Origin: Narthecium ossifragum
Taxonomy: Eukaryota > Streptophyta > Magnoliopsida > Dioscoreales > Nartheciaceae
Assembly: GCA_963920575.1 (NCBI GenBank)
Contig: OY986969.1
Coordinates: forward strand, 10,001-74,000
Direction of reading: 5' to 3'
Length of the DNA: 64,000 bases
Part shown: positions 12,442 to 22,452 of the stretch, piece after piece
How positions within the stretch are numbered: the first letter of the stretch is position 1
Layout of the letters: every line of letters begins with the position of its first letter
The notes under the pieces: generated by a model
What the model saw: the letters and a program-made list of their open reading frames with translations, nothing else
Told to the model about the DNA's origin: nothing
The model's database searches: none
Position numbers and translations under genes: made by a program

Positions 12442-13555
12442 GGGGCCGTTTGGTTGCTTGCATCAGTTGATGATGCACCAGTTAATGTAGGAACAAGTGT
12501 TTGGTTGCTTGTACCAACTGATGCAGTATTAGCTCATTTTTTATTTGATTGGCATGTATTGCATCAGTTGATACAGCTGTTTCATCCAATCCTTTGTTTG
12601 GTTGGTATGTATTGTATTGGTTAGAATCATCCCCTATATCCCCTGGTGAGATTACCCCACTCTTGATATACATATCATATTTTTTATTTAGCTATATTTT
12701 AAATCACTATAAGAGATGTTTGACTGGTTAGAAGCTTGGAGAAGGGGCTTAAGTCGGATCCGACGGGCAAGCTTGACCGGACTCGTTCTCTGGCGATCGG
12801 AGCTCATTGGAGGTCGGGGATTTTGCCGGTAGGGTCGCCGGGGACAAAGGAACCGATCCAATGGTTCCGATCTTCCATAGAATCGGTGGAACGGCTAGAT
12901 CTAAAGGTGTCGCTGGCGGGTCTTGGAGGTGCCGGAGATAGGAGCAACGGCGAGCTCGGGAGAGTTGGCTGACGGTTTCAGGAATTTTAGGGGCCTAATG
13001 AGCTAGACGGGTTTGGGTATTCTAGGGGAGAGATTGGGGTCAAGCACGGGTAAGGGCGTGACGGTTGTGAAGGTGGCCGGAGATGGGGATGTCGCTAGAG
13101 GCGGCGATGCTGGATGGTGGGGACAGCTTCGCCGAGGGTGACGGCGGGTTTAGATCGCGGAGAAGGGAATAGGAGGTTGGAGGGTGACCATGACGGTTCA
13201 GGGGCGGGTATGGCTGGGATCCAGTGAAGAGCCGGTGAAACTTGGAGGTCGGATGGCCGTTCGCCGGAGGCGATGGGAACGGAAGGGGAGGTCGTGATCG
13301 CCGATCTAAACCCGCCGGGGAGGTCCCAAACGGAAGGGGTGGCTAGAGCTCGGGGACTGGGAGGGGGGGGGGGGTGGTTGAGCAGAGATCGGGGAAGCTT
13401 GGGTTTGAAGTGCCAACTGATGCATCACGTGATGCATCAGCTAATGCTGCATCTGCAGAAATGGCCATTTTGGCTATTTCTACTGATGTAGCATCTGGGC
13501 GTTTTTTTGCATCTGATGATGCTGCATCAGCTAATGCATCTGGTCAACCAAACAC
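12442..13555. mobile_element. Possible TIR DNA transposon or MITE-like element
   Basis: The left end has 'ggggccgtttggttg' then 'gcatcag...gatgca'. The right end, reversed, reads 'cctgtgtttggttgacc' then 'gatgcattagctgatgca'. The GTTTGGTTG motif recurs near the left end (12500, 12597) as subterminal repeats. The interior (12736-13370) is GC-rich with no recognised protein. A clean target duplication is not visible, so boundaries and class are uncertain. Confidence 0.4.
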
Positions 13556-13746
13556 AGGTTTGGACCCAGATGCTACATCAACTGATTTTAAAATGGGTCA
13601 ACTCCAACCTGACCCGTCTAACTCATTTATTGAACGCATCAGGTTCGGGTCAGGTTGACCTGTTTAATTGAGCACAGAAACAATCGAACTAAAGTATGGA
13701 ACCATCAACATCTTTACTAGGGATTCTCGAATGCTCAACAAACTGA

Positions 13747-13819
13747 TCTGTAAATACGGAAATTATCCGATAAGAATGGAGTGAAATTGCCGCAAATACT
13801 GAAATTATTCGATAAGTAT
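13747..13819 (+). repeat. 51-bp minisatellite, left part
   Basis: Contains 'aaatacggaaattatccgataagaatgga' type units, the same repeat seen at 21009-21217. The Ty3 element at 13820-21008 splits the array, with the duplication agtat on each side. Confidence 0.75.
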
Positions 13820-15028
13820 TGATAAGTCTCTAAATATTCATGATTAAACTCATTAAATTACCTTTGTTAGACCTAAAGCACTTGTATTTGATGCTTTATT
13901 TGTTGATTTCAGGTTTAGACATGATTCGAGAAGAAATACAAGATTTTCGGCCAAAAATATGAATTTATGCTAAAAAGACTGCTCTGTCACCCGTCAGGAG
14001 AATAATTGCCAAATATTCTGTACAAGTCCAACTATTCTGAAATTTGATTGCGGGATAGAAGACTTCAAGAGCTCCAACTTTCATGTTGGACACTTTGTGA
14101 CATTCCTTATGAATTGACGGGAAAATTGAAGACAACACAGCTGCAAAGAAGCTGGAATTTGCTAAAGGCTGAAAATTGCTGGAAAGTATATAATGACATC
14201 ATGATGACGTCATTATAACTTTTCGACTATCTTTGGAGAAGGAAATCAAAGACGGCGAGAATGCGGATGGTGACAGCTTCCTATTCCAACCCGATGGCGT
14301 TCATCCAAAAGATGAGTTGCTAGTTATTGTACTTAGGATTATTCATGAAACCCTAACGTAGTTTTCTATCTTCTTTGGTTTGAATCTTGTAATCTTCTCG
14401 ATACATGATCCTTTGAATATGGTTTTAAAGTTAATAGAGTTGAAGGAACTTGGTTTTCCCTTGACGTATTTTTAGTCCTACATGATTGCGGTGCTTGATT
14501 GTAGAGATTCTTAGGATAGTTTTAATGTCGCTTTTGTGTATGTCTTTGAGATAGTCTATGCTAAGAGAAGATAGATTGTACTTAGGTTTAGTCCGCAGAA
14601 TTTCTATGCTAATCGATGATAAGTTATGCCGTAGGATAACATGAGCGTTCTTTTAGGATTCCATGTAAGCTTAAGAAGCTGTGGATCCATAATGTTAGAG
14701 AAGAAATCAAGAGGATAAATAGAGAGGATTGAAGGCGAAACTAGGGCGGATTGAGTAATTCCTAAGTCACATATCCATTGATTCGAATTGATCATAGTTA
14801 TTTACTTTTATTTATTAGTTTAGTTAATTCAAAATCTATCAATTGATTCTTTTGCTTAGATTTAGGGTTTTGAGATTTGATTTTAATTTTTTCTGATAAT
14901 TTCCTTGTGGTTCGACTCCGGATCTCACCACTGTTCTGCGCCTGTAGAGTAGTGATTGATTGAAGGAATATAAATTTCTAAATTGTGTGGTTTGTGCATT
15001 GATTTAACGACACTTTTCACAGCCATCA
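13820..15028 (+). repeat. Ty3 LARD 5' LTR
   Basis: 1209 bp, starting TGATAAGTCTC and ending CAGCCATCA. It matches 19658-21008 closely but lacks a ~148-bp block that the 3' LTR has at 20051-20198. The break is at about 14211-14218, just after TGACGTCA. The missing block includes the only clear TATA box. Confidence 0.93.
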
Positions 15029-15033
15029 ACTTT

Positions 15034-15051
15034 TGGCGCCGTTGCCGGGGA
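15034..15051 (+). promoter_or_regulatory. LARD primer-binding site (tRNA-Asp type)
   Basis: TGGCGCCGTTGCCGGGGA lies 5 bp after the 5' LTR. It is complementary to the 3' end of tRNA-Asp, a primer used by several plant Ty3 lineages. Confidence 0.88.
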
Positions 15052-15503
15052 TTTTCGACGAATTGTTGATTGATTTTCTCTTTGCTCTTTTTCTGGGTTT
15101 AGTTAGGTTTTAATTTTTATTATTTTTGCCTTTCTTTGTTTTTCACTTTTTAGGATTTTCTGACAATTTTTTTATTTTATTATTTTTATTTTATTTTTCA
15201 TGGCTGCTGGAATTGGAATTTTCTTAGAAGAAGGCTTTACCCAACTCGGATTACCGATCGATCGGCCACAACACCGACCGATCGGCGGCCTACCGATCTA
15301 TCGAAAACCATACCGATCGATCGGCCACGCGACATCGCCAGGTAAGTTTTCAAACTTCGAGAATTTTCTTTTCTGTAGTTGTTTGAGACGCTTCTGCAAG
15401 TCGCAGCAACGCATATATCAGCGACAGTCGTCTCTTGGACCTACCCACTGTTTGTATTTCTCTTATCTTTTGTGTAGTCCATATTTTTGTAATTTTTGAA
15501 TGC

Positions 15504-16571
15504 ATGGCCAATTTTTATATGCCACCGGGTGCTATGTCGAATGATGATTTTCCTTTTGGTTATGAGCCCGGTTACAATAATGACACATATGGTTTCTCAA
15601 ATTCGGCATATAATTCAAGTTCATATCCTTATAATCCGAATTTTAGAGATCATACATATCCTAGTTGGCAATTTCAAGATTATCAACCTCATAATGTTCA
15701 ACCATGGAACATAGAAACACCGGACCAAAATTGTGCACCGAGATTTGCACCGCTATATCATTTTCAAGCACAACCACCGCAACAACATTGGTATGAGCCA
15801 CCTGGTCCTCTAGAACCACAAGCCAACCCTTGTGAGACCATCTCTGAGCCAGCTTTTAATGCAATTATGAATGCTTTTAATAAATTGGGACGTGAAACTA
15901 TTGATGATATTTCTTCTGCCCTTAAAGAATGTTGTAATTCCTGGACTGAGAATAAACTTTCTTGGGAACGTGACAAAATTGAGAACTCTTTCATTACTCA
16001 GTCACAAATACAACAAGAGCCACTTATAATTGATCAAGTTAATAACTCACAATTGATAGACAAGCTAGAAGTCCCGGCCAGACAACTAGCTTACGTGAGT
16101 CACTCTTTTGATGATAAAATTGATGGATATAATTCTATGCCTCTTGTTTATGATGACAATGCTTGTGATGCTTATCTTTCTATTGATAATGATGCATGTC
16201 ATAATGCTTGTGATTCTCTGCCCGCTCATGAAACTATTGATGATATTTCACTGCCTTTTGAGAATAATGTTGATGAATGCTTCCCGGTTATACGTTCTGG
16301 AGATTATTTGTACTTCGGTAATTCTTATGCAGCACATCTTTTAGAGGGTAGAGATGATGAGGGTTGTTATGCTGAATTGTCGGTTGTTCATGATGAGTTG
16401 AATGATGATAATATGTTTATTTGCAATAATCATAATGAGGATGAGCATATTAGTGAGAATCGTTGTCAGAAACCTCAATTTAAACCTCTACACGATGAGT
16501 TGAATGATGATGATTTGCATATTACTGATAAACATAATGAGGATGAGTGTGTTAGCAATGTTCCTGTTTAG
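15504..16571 (+). CDS. LARD ORF of unknown function, Asp/Asn/Tyr-rich
   Basis: 355 aa from the ATG at 15504 (MANFYMPPGAMSND). The N-terminal third is rich in Tyr, Asn, Pro and Gln (YNSSSYPYNPNF). The middle is predicted helical (FNAIMNAFNKLGRETIDDIS). The C-terminal part is acidic and repeats HDELNDD...NEDE twice at ~37-residue spacing; ETIDDIS also occurs twice. There is no zinc knuckle or enzymatic motif. After the stop at 16571 a different frame continues the same pattern (CLEPQLEILPL, echoing CQKPQFKPL) to about 16843, so a frameshift probably shortened a ~440-aa protein. It occupies the gag position but is not recognisably gag. I do not assign a function. Confidence 0.6.
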   Translation: MANFYMPPGAMSNDDFPFGYEPGYNNDTYGFSNSAYNSSSYPYNPNFRDHTYPSWQFQDYQPHNVQPWNIETPDQNCAPRFAPLYHFQAQPPQQHWYEPPGPLEPQANPCETISEPAFNAIMNAFNKLGRETIDDISSALKECCNSWTENKLSWERDKIENSFITQSQIQQEPLIIDQVNNSQLIDKLEVPARQLAYVSHSFDDKIDGYNSMPLVYDDNACDAYLSIDNDACHNACDSLPAHETIDDISLPFENNVDECFPVIRSGDYLYFGNSYAAHLLEGRDDEGCYAELSVVHDELNDDNMFICNNHNEDEHISENRCQKPQFKPLHDELNDDDLHITDKHNEDECVSNVPV

Positions 16572-16859
16572 AGCCTCAGTTGGAGATTCTACCTTTGACA
16601 TCATCCCCATTAGTTAAACATTGTGAGGAGAAGAACCTTGCTATGAGTGAAGACCATGCCAAATCTTATCGTTCCTTCATCAAAGATCGTATTAAACTCT
16701 CTCGTTCCTTGCATATTCAGCTCGCTAAGGACTTCTTTTTCTTCTTTGATGAATCCTGTCAGCATATCTTCACCATGATTCGGGCCATGTATTTCTTCAC
16801 ATGGAACCATCGGCCTCCTAAATCTTGCTACGGGAGCGTCTAGCGAAAGACATAAAATT

Positions 16860-19643
16860 GCGCGCCTGTTGGGAGGCAACCCAATATTTTCCTTTGCTTT
16901 TAGGCGTCCCCTTGATTTTTAGAATTTTTTTCCTTTTTCTTAGGATTTTTCTCGATTTTTAGGATTTTCTCCTGCATTTTTTTGATTTTTCCCTAGCCTT
17001 TTTTTATTTTTCCCGTCTATTTCTCTTTAAAAAAAAAAAAAAAAAACAAAGCTGGGGGCTGTTCATCGTCCCCAACCTTCGGCTCGTCCCCGAGCCGACG
17101 AGCTGTCCTCGCCGTCCGCCCTTCTCCGGCCACCGTTGACCCCCCATAAGACCACCTACACGTTCTCCATCACCTCCTACTTCGTTCTCCGCCCTCTCCC
17201 TCCATTGAAACCCACTCCACCGGCGACCACAATCCACGGCCAATCTCCGATCTCCCCGGAAATCTTCATTATTCTCCAAATTGACCTCCCCAAAACCTTC
17301 CCTGATACATACCCATCCTCCCTAAAGCCCCATGGGTCTTGATTTGGTCCCTTCCACCACCGACGGCCACCTCCCTGTTCCTTCCCGGTGGATAGCTCCG
17401 CCGCCCACTCCATGGCCGTTCACCACCCCAAATCGCCCCCAACATATTCTCCAGGCCACTGCGGACCTTCCTCCATCGTCCTCTTCTCCGATTAGCCCTC
17501 CGGTAGCCAGATTTAACTCCGGCCATCTTACCTACCGCCGGCGAGCTTAGTTCTGACGCCTGGCCGCGCCTATTCTCCGATCAGACTACACAGCCGGATT
17601 CCTTGCTTCGTCACGATGCTTCCTGTCGTGATCCCGGCGTCCGGCGACGCTGTTTTGCCGTTGATCCGTTGCCGACGTGCTCACAGCCGTCCATTGCTTC
17701 CAGATCCCGTTCCAGCTGCTATACACCTCTGATTTTCGATCTGCGACTTTTCTGTCGTCTATCCGGGTCACAGTTTCACACTCCGGACTATCCAGATCTC
17801 GTATTCTATATCCCAGCTTGTTGTTTGCTATTTTTCGTTGGATCTTAGGACGAGTAGTCTTTAGGAAGGACACATGGTTGAAGTTCACGAGTTTTTGCGG
17901 TGTAGTGTTCCACAGCTATGAGTCAGTTTGACCAGTCTGGACCTGTCTTAGGTTGATTTTTGCACTTTCACCGGTGATTGACTCTGCGATTGACGACTTG
18001 ACGGCAGAGGTTTGCCATGGGTATGCTAGGATTGCGCAGTCCTTGCAAGCTGACCCCTCTACTTCCGCTTGACTGCTTATTCCTATTTCTCCTGATGATA
18101 CTTAGTTCCTACATTGGGTATTTCTTTTTCTGGATATTTTGAGTGTTACTCTTTGATGATACTTTGTGCTGTGATGATGATGTGTGGAGTGATGATGGGA
18201 GTATCTCTTTTGCTTTTGCCTGTATATTTTCTATTTTCTCTATGATGAATGCATGTACAGGTTCGATATATCATGAAAATACAAAGGAGACTCTGCCGAA
18301 ATTTTTATGATTTTCATACCTTTTTGATTCTTTATTGCTATCTTTGATATTTGTGAGAAAGGTATATCTTTTTATGGCAGGGTATGCTTTGGAGGGACTA
18401 ATTTTTATTGATATCGTGGTGATTTCTATATTTTCTGGAGGGCGAGCCGAATTCTGGAGCTTAAATATGGTTATCTCTACCCTATTATTCTTTCTTTTTG
18501 TTATGACTTAGTGTAATTGGGGACAATTACATTAAAGTTGGGGGTAGAATTCTAGGAATTCACTTATATTTTTTTTTCTGATAACCAATTCTTATACATC
18601 CCCTGAAATGTGCCCTAAGATTGAAGTTATGATATTTATTGATAAAGATGCGTAGTTTAGAAATTTATCTTCTATATTTTCCTGAGATTTGTATGTCATA
18701 TAACATTTAATCAAATTTTGCTACGTATTGCACTATTTCTAGCAAATTAACACTTTTACCATGACTTAGGGATGATTTAGCATATCCTAAAATCACTTGA
18801 ACACGTTCGCATGCTTAGGAGTTGAGATTAGACTCTGAACATCAAAGTAGGATGGATTTACAATTCTATGTCATGTCATGGAAAATACACAACACATGCA
18901 ATTTTCTGAATATGCAAAGCATACATATATATGAAAAAAAAAGGATTTTCAACTGAGTAACCGGGTAGTATGCCTGATCAGCGTGCTATTCGCGTAAAAA
19001 AATTTGATTTTCCGAAAACAAAAAAAAAATTATGACACTAATAGGGGTTTTGATGCTTAGTAACCGGGCAGGCTGCCTGATCAGCATGTTGTTCGCGTAA
19101 AACAGCTGAATTCCCTGATGTCATAGAGAGAAAAAAAGTGTGAATAAAAACAGGAATTGCTATGTGAAAAGTGGAAAATAAGTGTTGCTTAGGATTGTGA
19201 TTCTGAATAGTTGAAGTGTTTGGATATAATCAAAAGCTTTGAGGCATGTGAAACTAAAAATCACACACATAGGAGTGCTAGTTGTCTTTAACCATGGATA
19301 AATATGTTGACGTGTTGGAAAGGTATTATGACATGTTTTGATTTGCTATCTTTTATATGCCTATGAGTTGATGGATGTATTCATGGGTATTATTTCTACT
19401 TTATGTATTAAAGTTAGTGAATATTATAACGAATTTCTGATGGCATATGAAAGGGATGTATAGATGTTTGTGGGTATCATCACTGCAAACCCTCATGAGA
19501 CTATAACTCCTCCACTGGGGTAACCCAGGGGTTTAAAAACTTGTTGCACATGCTAAGTGCAATCGCGAGACCTACGAAAGTGGCTAGTTAGATTTTATTT
19601 GCTTTCCTTTTTATATTTCCTTTGCTCGAGGACTAGCAAAGTG
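16860..19643 (+). other. LARD 3' internal non-coding region
   Basis: Starts with 'gcgcgcctgttgggaggcaaccc', then T-rich sequence, then a GC-rich block (17050-17900) with only short unconvincing frames. A second polypurine-like motif 'aaagttgggggtag' lies at 18535-18548. At 18956-18999 and 19059-19102 there are two copies of a 44-bp motif (agtaaccgggyag..tgcctgatcag..gttcgcgtaaaa). The matching region of the minus-strand relative at 24215-25480 has a comparable layout. Confidence 0.6.
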
Positions 19644-19644
19644 T

Positions 19645-19657
19645 AAGTTGGGGGGTG
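19645..19657 (+). promoter_or_regulatory. LARD polypurine tract
   Basis: AAGTTGGGGGGTG lies directly before the 3' LTR start TGATAAG. The preceding 'ctcgaggactagcaaagtg' is a conserved neighbour, also seen reversed at 24215-24250. Confidence 0.85.
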
Positions 19658-21008
19658 TGATAAGTCTCTAAATATTCATGATTAAACCCCTTAAATTACC
19701 TTTGTTAGACCTAAGGCACTTGTATTTGATGTTTTATTAGTTGATTTCAGGTTTAAACATGATTCGAGAAGAAATACAAGATTTTCGGCCAAAAATATGA
19801 ATTTATGCTAAAAAGACTGCTCTGTCACCTGTCAGGAGAATAATCGCCAAATATTCTGTACAAGTCCAAATATTCTGAAATTTGAATGCGGGATAGAAGA
19901 CTTCAAGAGCTCCAACTTTCCTGTTAGAGACTTTGTGAGATTCCTTACGAATTGACAGGACAATTGAAGACAACACAACTGCAAAGAAGCTGGAATTTGC
20001 TGAAGGCTGAAAATTGCTGGAAAGTATATAATGACGTCATGATGACGTCAGCATTCCGATCGATCGTAAATACTATCGATCAATCGGCCTAGCGGAACTT
20101 AAAGTCCGAGACAAAGCCCTATTTTGACCCAAATTGAAGTCCTAATCATAAGGGATGTTCCAGCTATATATAGACCTTATTCTGGCCGAAATTTGTATCT
20201 TTTCGACTATCTTTGGAGAAGGAAATCAAAGACGGCGAGGATGTGGATGGTGACAGCTTCCTATTCCAACCCGATGGCGTTCATCCAAAAAATGAGTTGC
20301 TAGTTATTGTACTTAGGATTATTCATGAAACCCTAACGTAGTTTTCTATCTTCTTTGGTTTGAATCTTGTAATCTTCTCGATACATGATCCTTTGAATAT
20401 GGTTTTAAAGTTAATAGAGTTGAAGGAACTTGGTTTTCCCTTGACGTATTTTTAGTCCTACATGATTGCGGTGCTTGATTGTAGAGATTCTTAGGATAGT
20501 TTTAATGTCGCTTTTGTGTATGTCTTTGAGATAGTCTATGCTAAGAGAAGATAGATTGTACTCAGGTTAAGTCCGCAGACAGTCTATGCTAATCGAAGAT
20601 AGGTTATGCCGTAGGATAACATGAGCGTTCTTTTAGGGTTCCATGTAAGCTTAAGAAGCTGTGGATCCATAATGTTAGAGAAGAAATCAAGAGGATAAAT
20701 AGAGAGGATTGGAGGCGAAACTAGGGCGGATTGAGTAATTCCTAAGTCACCTATCCATTGATTCGAATTGATCATAGTTATTTACTTTTATTTATTAGTT
20801 TAGTTAATTCAAAATCTATCAATTGATTCTTTTGCTTAGATTTAGGGTTTTGAGATTTGATTTCAATCTTTTCTGGTAATTTCCCTGTGGTTCGACTCCG
20901 GATCTCACCACTGTTCTGCGCCTATAGAGTAGTGATTGATTGAAGGAATATAAATTTCTAAATTGTGTGGTTTGTGCATTGATTTAACAACTCTTTTCAC
21001 AGCTATCA
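19658..21008 (+). repeat. Ty3 LARD 3' LTR
   Basis: 1351 bp, ending CAGCTATCA and followed by the target duplication agtat. It contains two adjacent TGACGTCA palindromes (20033-20051), a TATATATA box and several CGATCGAT motifs, all within or next to the block absent from the 5' LTR. Confidence 0.93.
20165..20172 (+). promoter_or_regulatory. TATA box in LARD 3' LTR
   Basis: TATATATA is followed by gacc, about 115-130 bp downstream of paired TGACGTCA sites (bZIP-type binding palindromes). This is a plausible LTR promoter. The 5' LTR lacks this segment. Confidence 0.6.
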
Positions 21009-21217
21009 AGTATGTAGAGAAATTGCAAGGTGATATGCAAATACGAAAATTATTCGATAAGCATGGAAAGAAATCGCAAGCCGGTTTGCAAATACGGAAA
21101 TTATCCGATGAGGATAGAAAGAAATTGCTGGAAATTATTCAATAAGAATAGAGAGAAATCGGAAGCTAATTTGCAGATACGGAAACTATTCTATAAGAAT
21201 GGAAAGAAATTAAAGTT
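21009..21217 (+). repeat. 51-bp minisatellite, right part
   Basis: About four imperfect units of ~51 bp, for example gaaatygcaag...caaatacggaaattat followed by ycgataagaatggaaa. Because 51 is divisible by three, one frame reads as a 17-residue repeat (QIRKLFDK.GKK). The array is continuous with 13747-13819 once the LTR element is removed. Confidence 0.75.
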
Positions 21218-21535
21218 TGAGAAATATGAATGATTTCTCAGTTGGAGGAATACGAGTGGAAAGAAATCCGCACGACTGGAAGACGCAAGGACAGAAGAGG
21301 AGCTGATCGGGGAGAGGAAATACGAGGAAACAGAGTTCCTCATGGCGCCGACGCCAGTCACGCCACCACCGGAGAGGTCTCTGCCGTGCGTACGTGCGGG
21401 GAGCGATGCTTCAGCACACCATCCTTCGTTGTTTCTGCTGAGAAGGGCATGCGAGCCTTGGGGGAGAAGGTTTGGGAAGGTCTTGGATTAGGGATTGCAG
21501 TCATTAGACTGATGGTGGTGGAAGGCTCCTAATTG
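21218..21535. other. Intergenic; short GC-rich segment
   Basis: Contains a modest open frame (21230-21532) without recognisable domains. It may be continuous with the repeat-coding frame to its left. No function is assigned. Confidence 0.3.
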
Positions 21536-21676
21536 ATCAATGTTTATTAAATGGGTCACGGGTCAAAAATGGGCCACTCGGCTCAACCCAAAACCGAACC
21601 GTTTATAAACGATCATGACCCGAATCCGCTAATTTCAAGTTGGGTTCGTGGGTTGCAACCCGAATTGCCACCCCTA
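21536..21676. mobile_element. hAT-like MITE remnant
   Basis: Composed of 'gggtca/ggcccaa/cccgaa' type repeats and ending 'aattgccacccct', a terminus common in plant hAT-derived MITEs. No left terminus is found. Confidence 0.4.
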
Positions 21677-21718
21677 TTTGTACCAAATTTTGATGAGATA
21701 TTCTATGATCCCTACTCA

Positions 21719-22452
21719 TGCAAGCTATCGTTAAGTGCACCAAAATTAATAATCCTTATTTAACACTATACTAAGGATATAATGGTAAAGTTCAGAGTCG
21801 ATCCATGGTGAGGTGAGAGAAAAATCGAAATCCTAATCACTCTACGCATAAAGATCAAAGGTTGGTTTTAATAATCCAAACTAATTAAAACAAAAATTTG
21901 AAGTGAATAAAATATGGAGAAATTACCTAGGGATAACCCTAACCGAACCTCGCTTCATTACTAGGCTCTCTAGTTATCCTCGTGATTTTATTCTGTAAAC
22001 ATTACAAATCATGCAGCTATAAGCATATATGAATTCCTAAAATAAGATTTAGAGTTCTAATGACATTACAAATCATGCAGCTATAACCGAACCTCGCTTC
22101 ATTACTAGGCTCTCTAGTTTGCTTTTACCTTGTGAGAGACTTAACGGGGCGGTACATTTCCTGCGAGAAAGCCTTCTTCTCCGCCCTCTAGGGTTTCCCG
22201 ATGTGTTCTCATCCTATTTAGGGCTTAGGGTTTCCGGCGGGGGCGCGCAGCTGGAGATTTCGCATCACCGATAAAGGGGAAAAGAGGTTACCTTGCTCTA
22301 ATTCCACACCCTAGGTTCCACAATATCGTAGGAAGGAGGACATTTGTGAATCTCGACATCACCGGACGGAAGGTATGAAGGAGAACCTGTCTTCGTTTTC
22401 CCACGGTTAATGGCCATAAATGGTTATTCCGCATCTCTTACCCCTAGGATGT
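21719..22452 (-). repeat. Fragmented LTR sequence, minus strand
   Basis: Read on the minus strand, 21719-21900 has the 'atggatcgactctgaac' and 'gtgcacttaacgatag' features seen near the 3' ends of Tat-type LTRs, so this is probably an LTR fragment. Inside it a 35-bp block is duplicated (21941-21975 and 22085-22119) around two copies of 'cattacaaatcatgcag' (~22000 and ~22063). No gene. Confidence 0.45.

Larger units (their letters stand above)
13820..21008 (+). mobile_element. Tat/Athila-like Ty3 LTR element, non-autonomous (LARD)
   Basis: A complete element structure: LTRs 13820-15028 and 19658-21008, a tRNA-Asp-type primer-binding site, a polypurine tract, and the target duplication agtat at 13815-13819 and 21009-21013. 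The 4.6-kb interior has one long open frame but no zinc knuckle, protease, RT, RNase H or integrase, so it is a large retrotransposon derivative that would depend on a related autonomous element. The primer site and the 'tgttgggaggcaaccc' motif at 16868 are features I associate with Athila/Tat elements; the lineage is an inference. Confidence 0.9.

Noticed and set aside
12442..13555. PIF/Harbinger assignment from GGGGCCGTTTGGTT left end
   Set aside because: The right end lacks the expected terminus and no TTA duplication is present, so only a generic TIR-like call was made.
16610..16879. Minus-strand frame inside the LARD
   Set aside because: Antisense to the continuation of the LARD ORF; no motif.
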